Assembly: GCA_002483445.1 (NCBI GenBank)
Contig: DLHY01000069.1
Coordinates: 26,300-90,299 of the forward strand
Direction of reading: 5' to 3'
Origin: Blastocatellia bacterium UBA7656
GTDB taxonomy: Bacteria; Acidobacteriota; Blastocatellia; UBA7656
DNA length: 64,000 nt
Under the pieces are notes generated by a model, which ran no database searches, was not told the DNA's origin, and saw nothing but the letters and a program-made list of their open reading frames with translations. A program made the translations under genes and the position numbers. This document shows, one piece after another, positions 8,173 through 16,524 of this stretch. Position 1 is the stretch's first letter. Each line of letters begins with the position of its first letter.

Positions 8173-8197
8173 GGTTGTAAACCTCCAGCCGCGCTAC

Positions 8198-8224
8198 TTT
8201 ATAAAACGATTCAGATGATGTCAA
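8198..8224 (-). promoter_or_regulatory. Promoter of HTH-parA-rep operon
   Basis: TTGACA (8219-8224) and TATAAA (8198-8203) on the minus strand with a short 15-bp spacer. The -35 box lies within the 10-bp repeat array. Confidence 0.5.
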
Positions 8225-8276
8225 GATAGCTTCAGATAGATTCAAATGACTTCAGACATCTTCAAATGCCTTCAGC
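8210..8276. repeat. 10-bp phased direct-repeat array (iteron/centromere-like)
   Basis: Seven tandem units with 10-bp phase: TTCAGATGATG, TCAAGATAGC, TTCAGATAGA, TTCAAATGAC, TTCAGACATC, TTCAAATGCC, TTCAGCC. Consensus is about TTCARAYRNC, one unit per DNA turn. It overlaps the -35 box of the parA operon, the place where iterons, partition sites or autoregulatory operators are found. Confidence 0.8.
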
Positions 8277-8372
8277 CTACACAAACGCTGATACTGATAA
8301 GGGGAAGGGAAGTTTTCAGGTAGTAGTTGTGAAAAGGGAGACGGCCTTACAGCTAATAGCGAATCAGGGTTA

Positions 8373-9290
8373 TTATCGGGAGAGTTCCTCTCTCACTTTT
8401 TCAAGCAGTTTTTTCGTCGCCCTTATGCCGTCAGGCTCGCCCAACTTGCTGCCTTCATATTCGACGCCTATGAATCCACGGTATCGGGCATCAATTACTA
8501 TCTTCAGCATACGGCGATAGTCGGTGCGTGTCTCATTGCCGCTCTCGTCGAAATCATGCGATTTGGCGCTCACTCCTTTTGCGAACGGCATAAGCTCCTT
8601 GACGCCCTGGTAGCGATCATACTGCTTTCCTCCGCCGAGGTTGAAGTTGCCGAAGTCGGGCAGAGTTCCGCATCGCGGATGTTTCACCTTGCGGATGACT
8701 GAAGAGAGCCACGCGCCGTTCGAAGAAAGCCCGCCGTGGTTTTCGACTATTACATTGATCTTATGCGATGCACCGAACTCGGTGAGCTTTCTGAGTCCGT
8801 CTGAAGCAAGCTCCATCTGCTCTTCATAACTTCCGGCGCTTTGCGCGTTGACGCGGATCGAATGGCATCCGAGGAAAGCCGCCGCTTCGACCCACTTGTA
8901 ATGGTTTTCAACCGCTTTTTGTCGCTTCGCCTCGTCCGGATCGCCGAGCGCGCCTTCAGCGTCGCACATAATCAGAAGGCTTCGCACTCCAGCATCCGAG
9001 GCTCGCTTCTTCATCTCGGCCAGATATGTTTTATCCTGCGCCTTATCCTTGAAGAACTGATTGACATACTCAACCGCGTTTATGCCGTAATCGTTTCTGG
9101 CTGCGCGGGCAAAGTCGAGGTTATCCATCTGCTTTGAAAACAGCGCGCGATGAAGCGACCACTGAGCGAGCGATATATCGAAAAGCGGTTTCTTCACGTA
9201 TGCAGCAGACGATTCTCCCGTAAGGCTCAGCGCGCCCAATGCGCCAACGCTCGACCTGATGAATTCGCGACGGTCAATTCGATGAGTCAT
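8373..9290 (-). CDS. Tat-exported sugar isomerase/epimerase-like TIM barrel
   Basis: About 305 residues from the ATG at 9290, chosen because it gives a twin-arginine signal (DRREFIRS) followed by a hydrophobic stretch ending near SSAAY. The rest resembles the xylose isomerase-like TIM barrel of the sugar phosphate isomerase/epimerase family: SLAQWSLHRALF, GINAVEYVNQFF, the metal-site segments VIVENHGGLSSNG and TLPDFGNF, and a final GFIGVEYEGS. Such acidobacterial and planctomycete proteins are often annotated only as isomerase/epimerase; substrate unknown. Periplasmic location is predicted. Monocistronic and divergent from the TPP enzyme gene. Confidence 0.85.
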   Translation of the reverse strand: MTHRIDRREFIRSSVGALGALSLTGESSAAYVKKPLFDISLAQWSLHRALFSKQMDNLDFARAARNDYGINAVEYVNQFFKDKAQDKTYLAEMKKRASDAGVRSLLIMCDAEGALGDPDEAKRQKAVENHYKWVEAAAFLGCHSIRVNAQSAGSYEEQMELASDGLRKLTEFGASHKINVIVENHGGLSSNGAWLSSVIRKVKHPRCGTLPDFGNFNLGGGKQYDRYQGVKELMPFAKGVSAKSHDFDESGNETRTDYRRMLKIVIDARYRGFIGVEYEGSKLGEPDGIRATKKLLEKVREELSR

Positions 9291-9500
9291 ATCGAAACCC
9301 TCAGTGTAGAGTGATCGAAGCGGACAAATGAAACCATGAGCGCGTTCTTTCCACAAGCCCGCCCGGACGATTCGTCGGACTTTCCTCGTGCGAAGCGAGA
9401 TCAGCAAACCCTCCTCTTCTTCCTTCAGAGAGTGTGGACAATCAACGCCGGATCAGGCAGATTTGCAATTGCGCTCCGAGCGAAGGATTGTTGGAGTTTC

Positions 9501-9519
9501 ATGTCGCCAGTGGCGACAT
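9501..9519. promoter_or_regulatory. 19-bp perfect palindrome before TPP enzyme gene
   Basis: ATGTCGCCA-G-TGGCGACAT, 60-80 bp upstream of the TPP enzyme start. It could be an operator or a small hairpin; no regulator is linked. Confidence 0.4.
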
Positions 9520-9532
9520 CCTGTAGGAACGA

Positions 9533-9562
9533 AAATCTGGAAACTGAAAACCGAAAACTGCT
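9533..9562. repeat. Half word-repeat (CTGAAAA family)
   Basis: Three degenerate CTGAAAA words (CTGGAAA, CTGAAAA, CCGAAAACTGC) without an inverted partner, in the leader of the TPP enzyme gene. The full hairpin of the same family follows that gene at 11131-11265. Confidence 0.5.
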
Positions 9563-9579
9563 TCATGAGGAGTGATTGA

Positions 9580-11121
9580 ATGAATGGCGCTGAAAGCCTT
9601 CTGAAAACAGCCATCGCCTCCGGCGTTGATATTTGCTTCGCCAATCCCGGCACGACCGAAATGCCTTTTGTTGCTGCGTTCGATTCCACGCCCGGACTTC
9701 GCGCAGTGCTTTGCCTCTTCGAGGGGGTCGCGACAGGGGCGGCTGACGGTTACGCTCGAATGGCAGGGAAGCCCGCTTTGACTCTGCTCCACCTCGGGCC
9801 GGGGCTGGCCAACGGATTGGCCAATCTGCATAACGCTCGACGCGCTCATACGCCCATAGTCAACATAATCGGCGATCATACGACGTGGCATCTCTCCGCC
9901 GACGCTCCGCTCGCCTCAGATATAGTTTCGCTCGCTTCTACTGTCGGCTGGGTGCGCTCGAATAAATCCGCCGAGGAACTACCATCAGACATCGCCGAGG
10001 CGATCCGCGCCGCTATGACTTATCCCGGCCAGGTGGCAACTCTCATCGTGCCTCACGACAATCAGTACAACCCCTGTGCGGGAATCACGCCAAGCGTTCG
10101 CCCGCTGACCGAGCCTACTGTCAATGAACAGGCCGTCCTTAGAGCGGCTGCGCTTCTGAGGCGCGAGCGCGCGACGGCTCTCTTTCTCGGAGACCGTGCG
10201 CTCACGGAAAGAGGACTCATCGCAGCAGCGCGCATAGCCGCAGTGAGCGGATGCAAACTCGTGTGCGAAACTTTTTCGGCCCGCCAGGAGCGCGGCGCGG
10301 GACTCGCGCGCGTGGAGCGATTGCCCTATTTCCCGGAACAGGCTATGTCTCTGCTCTCGCAGTTTCGGGCGATGATTCTCGCAGGCGCGAAAGCTCCCGT
10401 GTCCTTCTTCGGCTATCCCGGAATTCCCAGCTTCCTGACCTCGCCTTATCAAAGCATCGAGTCTCTGGCCTCGCCCGCCGAAGACGCCGCCGCCGCGCTC
10501 GAAGCTCTGGCCCTGAGTCTCGGAGCGCCCACGGCAGCAGGCGAGCGATTGCCGCTCGCGCCTCCGCCCAAACCGACCGGCCCTTTGACGGCAGAAAGTT
10601 TTGCCGCCGCCATAGCTTCGGTTCAACCCGAAGGCGCGATCATCATGGACGAAGGCAACACATCGAGCGCGGCTTATTTTCAATACTCGGCCACCGCGCC
10701 GAGGCACAGCTACCTCAATCTAACGGGCGGCGCAATCGGTCAGGGATTGCCAGCCGCTACGGGCGCGGCTATTGCCTGTCCCGACCGCAGAGTGATATCG
10801 ATTGAAGCCGATGGCAGCGCGATGTACACGCTTCAATCGCTTTGGACGCAGGCGCGCGAGGGATTGAATGTGACGACCGTGCTTTGCGCCAACCACAGTT
10901 ATAAAATTCTCGGCGTTGAGATGATGCGCGCAGGCGTCAAGCAGCCGGGCGCGCAGGCCCAAAGCCTCATCGATCTTTCAAATCCGAAAATCGACTGGGT
11001 TCAGATGTCAAAATCCGTGGGCGTTCCCGCCGTGAGAGTCGAGACAGCGGATTTGCTCGTCCGCGAGCTTGAGCGCGCGCTCTCATCACAAGGCCCGCGC
11101 CTGATCGAAGTGGCGCTGTGA
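9580..11121 (+). CDS. Thiamine diphosphate-dependent enzyme, acetolactate synthase-like
   Basis: A 513-residue ThDP enzyme with the usual Pyr - middle - PP domain order. The N-terminal domain has FANPGTTEMPF and the activating glutamate in CLFEGVATGAADGYARM. The C-terminal domain has the ThDP/Mg motif ADGSAMYTLQS ending in an Asn about 28 residues on (CANHSYKI). AGGAG lies 8 bp before the ATG. It is shorter than IlvB (about 560-600) and has no small subunit beside it, so it is more likely a catabolic decarboxylase or lyase of the benzoylformate decarboxylase/acetolactate synthase-like group than a valine-pathway enzyme. Substrate not predictable here. Confidence 0.85.
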   Translation: MNGAESLLKTAIASGVDICFANPGTTEMPFVAAFDSTPGLRAVLCLFEGVATGAADGYARMAGKPALTLLHLGPGLANGLANLHNARRAHTPIVNIIGDHTTWHLSADAPLASDIVSLASTVGWVRSNKSAEELPSDIAEAIRAAMTYPGQVATLIVPHDNQYNPCAGITPSVRPLTEPTVNEQAVLRAAALLRRERATALFLGDRALTERGLIAAARIAAVSGCKLVCETFSARQERGAGLARVERLPYFPEQAMSLLSQFRAMILAGAKAPVSFFGYPGIPSFLTSPYQSIESLASPAEDAAAALEALALSLGAPTAAGERLPLAPPPKPTGPLTAESFAAAIASVQPEGAIIMDEGNTSSAAYFQYSATAPRHSYLNLTGGAIGQGLPAATGAAIACPDRRVISIEADGSAMYTLQSLWTQAREGLNVTTVLCANHSYKILGVEMMRAGVKQPGAQAQSLIDLSNPKIDWVQMSKSVGVPAVRVETADLLVRELERALSSQGPRLIEVAL

Positions 11122-11130
11122 CGGATGAGG

Positions 11131-11265
11131 CAGTTTTCAGTTTTCAGTTTTCAGTTTTCAATTTTTCATCATTTCAAGTCGCCGTTAAAAATGACAGGAA
11201 TGATTCATTGGGAGACAGAAACGGGAACACGACGGCTGAAAACTGAAAACTGAAAACTGAAAACT
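11131..11265. repeat. Word-repeat hairpin, CTGAAAA family
   Basis: Left arm has four to five tandem CAGTTTT words (11131-11162); right arm has four tandem CTGAAAA words (11236-11265), their exact reverse complement. The loop is about 70 bp. It lies between the TPP enzyme stop and the ATG of the proline-racemase-family gene, 8 bp before the latter. Confidence 0.88.
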
Positions 11266-11273
11266 ATTCGCCT

Positions 11274-12311
11274 ATGATCTACAAAGCACAATCGTGGCAG
11301 CCTTCGGATGACTGGATAAAAATCACCACTATCGATGCTCATACCGCAGGGGAGCCGTTTCGAGTCATCACGGGCGGACTGCCTGAACTCAAAGGCGACT
11401 CTGTTCTTGCGCGTCGTCGATATGCGAAAGAAAATCTCGATCATCTGCGCCGCGCTCTGATGTGGGAGCCTCGTGGCCATGCCGACATGTACGGCTGCAT
11501 TCTGAGCGCGCCTGTGATGCCCGATTCCGATGTGAGCGTTCTTTTCATTCACAACGAGGGCTATTCGACGATGTGCGGTCACGGCATCATCGCACTTGCA
11601 ACCGTTATGGTCGAGACCGGAATGATCGAACTTCAGCAGCCCGAAACGACGATAAGAATCGATACTCCCGCCGGTCAGGTGACGGCTCACGCGAGAATAG
11701 AAAACGGTCATGCGCAGAGCGTCTATTTTGATAACGTGCCTTCATTCGCGCTGGCTCTGGATGAAAAGGTCGACGTGCCGGGAATAGGCCGCCTGCGTTA
11801 TCACATCGCCTTCGGCGGCACGTTCTACGCTTATGTTGACTCGGCTGAAGTGGGGTTGACCTGTGCGCCGGAAAACTTTCGCGCATTGATCGAAGCCGGA
11901 GCGGCGATCAAACGCGCTGTCACGGCGAGCCGCGCGATCACTCATCCCTTCGAAGAAGATTTGAGTTTTCTTTATGGAACGATACTCTCCGGCCCGGCTC
12001 ACTCTTCAGACGCTGACACGCGAAACGTCTGCGTGTTTGCAGAAGGCGAACTCGACCGCTCGCCAACAGGCACGGGAGTCAGCGGGCGCGTGGCTATTGA
12101 ATTTGCGCGCGGCAATTTGAAACTCAATCAGCCCTTCACGGTCGAGAGCATAATCGGCACACGCTTCACCGGCAGCGTCATTGAAACAACCACATTCGGC
12201 CCGCACAGCGCGGTGATTCCTCGCGTCGAAGGCAGTGCCTTCGTCACAGGCCGCCACGAATTTCTAATTGATCCGCGAGACCCTCTCCGAGAGGGTTTCT
12301 TTCTTCGATGA
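11274..12311 (+). CDS. Proline racemase family, probable trans-3-hydroxy-L-proline dehydratase
   Basis: A 345-residue member of the proline racemase family. The first catalytic cysteine is present (MCGHG, C101). At the second site, where racemases and 4-hydroxyproline epimerases have DRSPCGTG, this protein has DRSPTGTG (T265). The Cys/Thr pair is the established mark of trans-3-hydroxy-L-proline dehydratases, which give pyrroline-2-carboxylate. So dehydration, not racemization, is the better call. It follows the TPP enzyme gene, separated by a long word-repeat hairpin, so co-transcription is uncertain. Confidence 0.85.
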   Translation: MIYKAQSWQPSDDWIKITTIDAHTAGEPFRVITGGLPELKGDSVLARRRYAKENLDHLRRALMWEPRGHADMYGCILSAPVMPDSDVSVLFIHNEGYSTMCGHGIIALATVMVETGMIELQQPETTIRIDTPAGQVTAHARIENGHAQSVYFDNVPSFALALDEKVDVPGIGRLRYHIAFGGTFYAYVDSAEVGLTCAPENFRALIEAGAAIKRAVTASRAITHPFEEDLSFLYGTILSGPAHSSDADTRNVCVFAEGELDRSPTGTGVSGRVAIEFARGNLKLNQPFTVESIIGTRFTGSVIETTTFGPHSAVIPRVEGSAFVTGRHEFLIDPRDPLREGFFLR

Positions 12312-12318
12312 ACGATTC

Positions 12319-12390
12319 AGATGTCAGATGTTAGAGGCTCGATGTTGGTGAGGAGTGCGACTAACATCTAACATCGAACCTCTAACATCT
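12319..12390. repeat. Word-repeat hairpin, AGATGTT/AGATGTC family
   Basis: Words TCAGATG, TTAGAGG and TCGATGT (left arm to about 12346) are mirrored by CTAACATCT and CGAACCTCT words (12361-12390). It lies between convergent genes and just meets the stop codon of the M28 peptidase, so it may serve as a two-way terminator. Related elements are at 25055, 36344 and 41553. Confidence 0.85.
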
Positions 12391-13294
12391 ACTTCGAGCA
12401 GGATGTGAGCGCGCAGGCGACGATCAATCGGGCGACCTTTTGCAGAAAGTCATAATCGAGCGTGTCGGGAGTATCGGTCGGCTGGTGATAATTCTGGTTT
12501 CGAAATTCCGCCGTATCCGTCCACATCACCGCGGGGATGTTCGACTGCCAGAATGGATCGTGATCGCTGCGGCGCAGCACCGACAATCGCTTTTCGAGTC
12601 CGAGATAAATCTTCAACCCCGTCACCGGAAGATCGGGGATGTATGTTTTCGCAACTTCCATCGCCGTGTCGACCATCTGTGTCGAGATTCGATTGCCCAC
12701 CACGCCGAGAAAATCTCCCGTGTCTGAAATTTTGATTGGCAATCCTTCCGGCACGTGTTGTGAGCCTTTGATTCGACTGCAATGGCCGACCATTTCGAGT
12801 ATGTGCGCCTCGCGCACGCGCAGTTTTTCTTTGCCGATGTAATTCTCAACGAAATCTGCGCTGCCTATAAGCCCGTCCTCTTCGCGATTGAACGCCACGA
12901 AGCAGATGGGCAGGTCATCGAATGTGGACAAAGCTTTTGCACAGGCCAGCATCGCAGCAACGCCGCTTGCGTTATCGTCGGCCCCCGGAGTCGAAGGCAC
13001 GCTGTCATAATGCGCGCCGATGAGGATCGCGCCTTCGCTGAAGGTTTCGCCTTTCTTCGCCACCAGATTCGACCACGCGCCCTGATACTGAACATCGTAG
13101 CCGCAGCCTTCGAACTCATGCGCGACCCGTCGAGCGACAAGTTGATTATTGCTATGCTCGGCGAAGAAGTGCCGCGGGATGGAAATCGCCTCGACCATTT
13201 CGCGCAGATAATCTGCGGAGACCGACGCCACAGCCTGAGCGATGTTAGTGTCGATTTCTCTCGGTCTCGCTTTTGACGAATGAATGATGCGCAC
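12389..13294 (-). CDS. M28-family zinc aminopeptidase
   Basis: 301 residues from a GTG start. M28 zinc ligands are visible: H in IGAHYDSVP, D in GADDNASGVAAM, the EE pair in FNREEDGLIGS, and the late H in NYHQPTDTPDTLDYD. The usual central Asp ligand region reads ILEMVGHCS, with Glu, a conservative change. There is no clear signal peptide, so it is probably cytoplasmic. It starts 7 bp after the acyl-CoA dehydrogenase stop and may be co-transcribed from the operator-controlled promoter, which would be an unexpected partner. Confidence 0.85.
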   Translation of the reverse strand: MRIIHSSKARPREIDTNIAQAVASVSADYLREMVEAISIPRHFFAEHSNNQLVARRVAHEFEGCGYDVQYQGAWSNLVAKKGETFSEGAILIGAHYDSVPSTPGADDNASGVAAMLACAKALSTFDDLPICFVAFNREEDGLIGSADFVENYIGKEKLRVREAHILEMVGHCSRIKGSQHVPEGLPIKISDTGDFLGVVGNRISTQMVDTAMEVAKTYIPDLPVTGLKIYLGLEKRLSVLRRSDHDPFWQSNIPAVMWTDTAEFRNQNYHQPTDTPDTLDYDFLQKVARLIVACALTSCSK

Positions 13295-13301
13295 CGGCTC
13301 T

Positions 13302-14504
13302 CTATTGATATTTTCTGAGTTCCAGTTTTGCTACATCTTTGCGATGCACTTCGTCAGGGCCGTCTGCAAGGCGCAGTGTGCGCGCGCTGGCCCACGCCGA
13401 AGCCAGCGGAAAGTCCTGACATACGCCTGCGCCGCCGTGTGCTTGAATTGCTCGATCAAGCACGCGAAGAGTGACGTTCGGCGCGACTACTTTTATCATT
13501 GCTATCTCAGCGCGAGCAAATTTGTTCCCGACCGTGTCCATCATAAAGGCGGCTTTGAGAGTGAGCAGTCGAGCCTGTTCTATCTCTATTCTTGATTCGG
13601 CGATGTCTGATTGAATCGTTTCCATCTCAGCGAGAGTTCTTCCGAAGGCAACTCTTGATTTGACACGCCTGCACATCGCTTCGAGCGCGCGCTCGGCGAC
13701 TCCGATCAGTCTCATACAATGGTGAATGCGACCCGGCCCCAATCGACCCTGAGCGATTTCGAATCCTCGCCCTTCGCCCAGCAAAATGTTTGAGACCGGC
13801 ACGCGGACGTTTTCATATATCACGTCGGCATGTCCGTGCGGCGCGTGGTCGTAGCCGAATACAGTAAGCATTCGCTTGACCGTCACCCCCTTCGCGTCCA
13901 TCGGAACGAGTATCATCGATTGTTGTTTATGTGTGGGCGCTGAAGGATCGGTCTTTCCCATAAAGATCGCTATTTTGCAACGCGGATCGCCCGCGCCCGA
14001 TGACCACCACTTGTGACCATTGATTATGTAATGATCGCCCTCGCGCGCTATAGATGATTGGATGTTTGTCGCATCGGATGATGCGACATCAGGCTCGGTC
14101 ATCGCGAAGCACGAGCGGATTTCGCCTTCGAGCAGAGGAGTGAGCCATTGCTTTTTCTGCTCCTCTGAGCCATAGCGCGCCAGCACTTCCATGTTGCCCG
14201 TGTCGGGCGCAGAGCAGTTGAAAACTTCCGGGGCCATCGGCGAGCGGCCCATGATTTCGCAAAGCGGCGCGTACTCCAGATTCGTGAGTCCCGCTCCCAA
14301 CTCGCTTTCGGGGAGAAAGAGATTCCACAGCCCCGCAGCGCGCGCTTTCGGTTTGAGTTCTTCGATTATGGGAACTGTCTGCCAGCGGTCGCCCTCGTTG
14401 ATCTGCTCATAGAAAAGTTTTTCATTCGGGTAGATGTGTTCTTCCATGAATGCGCTGAGGTTTTTCTGAAGCTCCCGAACCTTGTCCGAGTATTCGAAAT
14501 GCAT
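13302..14504 (-). CDS. Acyl-CoA dehydrogenase
   Basis: About 400 residues from the ATG at 14504, which has GGGAGAA upstream. Typical ACAD segments: CFAMTEPDVASSDATNI and YIINGHKWWSSGAGDPRC (FAD/substrate loop), GRLGPGRIHHCMRLIGVAERAL, and the C-terminal QAHGGAGVCQDFPLASAWA with RTLRLADGPDEVHRKDVA. It oxidises acyl-CoA and gives electrons to ETF, here encoded by the operon at 1-3.3 kb with the same operator. Substrate chain length is not readable. Confidence 0.93.
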   Translation of the reverse strand: MHFEYSDKVRELQKNLSAFMEEHIYPNEKLFYEQINEGDRWQTVPIIEELKPKARAAGLWNLFLPESELGAGLTNLEYAPLCEIMGRSPMAPEVFNCSAPDTGNMEVLARYGSEEQKKQWLTPLLEGEIRSCFAMTEPDVASSDATNIQSSIAREGDHYIINGHKWWSSGAGDPRCKIAIFMGKTDPSAPTHKQQSMILVPMDAKGVTVKRMLTVFGYDHAPHGHADVIYENVRVPVSNILLGEGRGFEIAQGRLGPGRIHHCMRLIGVAERALEAMCRRVKSRVAFGRTLAEMETIQSDIAESRIEIEQARLLTLKAAFMMDTVGNKFARAEIAMIKVVAPNVTLRVLDRAIQAHGGAGVCQDFPLASAWASARTLRLADGPDEVHRKDVAKLELRKYQ

Positions 14505-14738
14505 ACGAGTTTCTCCCTTCGATTTTATGAAGCGTTGTGATGAGAAAGTCGACCCCTGAATCGGCGGCACGGGATTCTAACACAGATGTCATCTGCTTCA
14601 CGGTCAAAATAGTAAGGCCACGAACCTGACAAATCGGGATGCACCATCCGCCAACATCCAGTATCGTCACGCTCGCGGCCTATCCCGCGATAATCTTGTG
14701 TCTTGGAATCTCTCAGGTTTCCCCTGACCCACCGAAAC

Positions 14739-14756
14739 CTACCAACCGGTCAGTTA
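14739..14756. promoter_or_regulatory. TetR-type operator of acyl-CoA dehydrogenase
   Basis: CTACCAA-CCGG-TCAGTTA, an imperfect palindrome of the same shape as the etf operator (TTACCGA-ATGG-TCGGTAA), immediately after the -10 element. Confidence 0.6.
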
Positions 14757-14757
14757 A

Positions 14758-14785
14758 ACTATACTTTAACCGCTTTTTCTGTCAA
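14758..14785 (-). promoter_or_regulatory. Sigma70-like promoter of acyl-CoA dehydrogenase
   Basis: On the minus strand TTGACA (14780-14785), a 16-bp spacer and TATAGT (14758-14763), followed directly by the operator. The transcript would have a leader of about 240 bp in which I see no other feature. Confidence 0.7.
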
Positions 14786-14826
14786 GGGCGAGTGGCGAAA
14801 AAGCGCGGCCAGCGAAAAAGCGCGTT

Positions 14827-16383
14827 TCAGGGACGACAGCCGCGCCCGCGGGGGCCAAGTTGTGATGGGAGGATATCGTAGGCGGTGGAGGCCCATTCGC
14901 ACAGCAGAGGGCGCGAGTCTCGCGGATCGATAATTTCTTCTATACCGAAAGCTTCCGCCGTGCGAAAAGGCGAGCGCAGTTCGTGGAGCCTATCTTCGAT
15001 CTCGCGCCTGCGCGCTGCGGGGTCAGGCGCGGATTCTATGTCGCGACGATAAGCGGCCTGAACGCCCCCCTCGATAGGCAGCGATCCCCAGTCGCCCGAT
15101 GGCCACGCATATCGAAGATTCAACCCCTGGGCGTTGCCGTGCGCCGCGCCCGCTACGCCGAACACGCGGCGAATGATGATCGACACCCAAGGCACGGTCG
15201 CTTGATAGATAGCCGCAAGCGCGCGCGCGCCGTATCGAACAGTTCCCGCGCGCTCGGCAGCCGTGCCTATGAGAAAACCCGGTTGATCGACGAAGTTGAC
15301 GACCGGCAAATGAAACGTGTCACACAGATCGACGAAGCGTGTGAGTTTTTCGCTCCCCGGAGCATCCAACGCGCCGCCGCCCTGTTGCGAATCGCTGGCG
15401 ACGACGCCGACCGCGTAACCACCCAGTCGCGCAAGCCCGACGACCAGAGGCCGACCGTAATACTTCCCGATTTCAAAGAAGGAATCATGATCGAGAATCA
15501 GACCGAGTAATCGGCGAATGTCGTAAGTCTGTCGCCTGTCGCGCGGGATGAGAGAGATCAATTCTTCCTCGCGCCGGTTCGCGTCGTCGTTGGTAGCTGA
15601 GCGCGGAGGAATCTGCCAGACGTTTGAGGGAAGGTAAGAGAGAAAGCGGCGAATCTCTGTGAAGGCTTCTTCTTCGCTTTCGACTTCGTTATCGACCGCG
15701 CCGCTCGCGCGCGTGTGGATGTGCGCACCGCCGAGTAGCTCTTTCGGAACTTTTTCGCCTATGCCGCGCTCGACGACGGGCGGGCCTGCGACGAACAACT
15801 GACTCGTGCCTCGAACCATCAGGGAAAAATGCGAGGTGACGACTCTCACTGCGCCTAGCCCCGCGACCGATCCCATGCACGCTCCGACGACAGGCACTTC
15901 CGACATCAGCGCGACTACAGTATCCCAGGCCGGGTTTGCCGGAACGTAAGTGCGGCCTGTCATCTCGATAGTTTTGACGCTGCCGCCTCCGCCCGTGCCA
16001 TCGACCAGTCGAATGATGGGCAGGCGAAGCTCGCGAGCCATCAATTCGCCATAGCCCGCTTTATCGCCAATGCGGGCGTCCACCGCGCCGCCGCGCACGG
16101 TGAAGTCGTCTCCGCCCACGATGACGCGGCGGCCCTCGATGCGAGCCGTGCCTACAACGTAATTCGAAGGCGTGAATGAAACCATTTCCCCATTTTCATA
16201 AACGGCTTTGCCTGCTAATGCGCCGATTTCATGAAACGAGCCGGGATCGACTAAACGGTCTATGCGCTCGCGGACAGTGAGTTTTCCGCTTTTGTGCTGA
16301 CGTTCGACATTCTCAGCGCCGCCCATTTCTTTGGCTAGTTCGACGCGGCGTTTTATCTCATCTATTTCAGGTTGCCAGGTCAA
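14827..16383 (-). CDS. Acyl-CoA carboxylase, carboxyltransferase subunit
   Basis: About 518 residues if translation begins at TTG 16383, preceded by GGGAGAA, the same ribosome site as the neighbouring dehydrogenase; an ATG at 16464 would add 27 residues without family character. Crotonase-like halves are both visible: HKSGKLTVRERIDRLVDPGSF, GDDFTVRGGAVD, then VGLARLGGYAVGVVASD and VDQPGFLIG, FGVAGAAHGN. This is the PccB/AccD5 type (propionyl-, methylcrotonyl- or acetyl-CoA). The biotin carboxylase subunit is not in the window. Confidence 0.92.
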   Translation of the reverse strand: MTWQPEIDEIKRRVELAKEMGGAENVERQHKSGKLTVRERIDRLVDPGSFHEIGALAGKAVYENGEMVSFTPSNYVVGTARIEGRRVIVGGDDFTVRGGAVDARIGDKAGYGELMARELRLPIIRLVDGTGGGGSVKTIEMTGRTYVPANPAWDTVVALMSEVPVVGACMGSVAGLGAVRVVTSHFSLMVRGTSQLFVAGPPVVERGIGEKVPKELLGGAHIHTRASGAVDNEVESEEEAFTEIRRFLSYLPSNVWQIPPRSATNDDANRREEELISLIPRDRRQTYDIRRLLGLILDHDSFFEIGKYYGRPLVVGLARLGGYAVGVVASDSQQGGGALDAPGSEKLTRFVDLCDTFHLPVVNFVDQPGFLIGTAAERAGTVRYGARALAAIYQATVPWVSIIIRRVFGVAGAAHGNAQGLNLRYAWPSGDWGSLPIEGGVQAAYRRDIESAPDPAARRREIEDRLHELRSPFRTAEAFGIEEIIDPRDSRPLLCEWASTAYDILPSQLGPRGRGCRP

Positions 16384-16524
16384 TTCGTTTCTCCCGTACA
16401 GAGTGTTCTCACCAAGACGGCACCTTACTACTTTTGCAAACTGCTTTTCAACTTTCACAGGCAATGCTGTGCAGGATATATTATCCGCCGCCAGTGGACA
16501 GCAACTTTTTATCAGGAGAACCGA

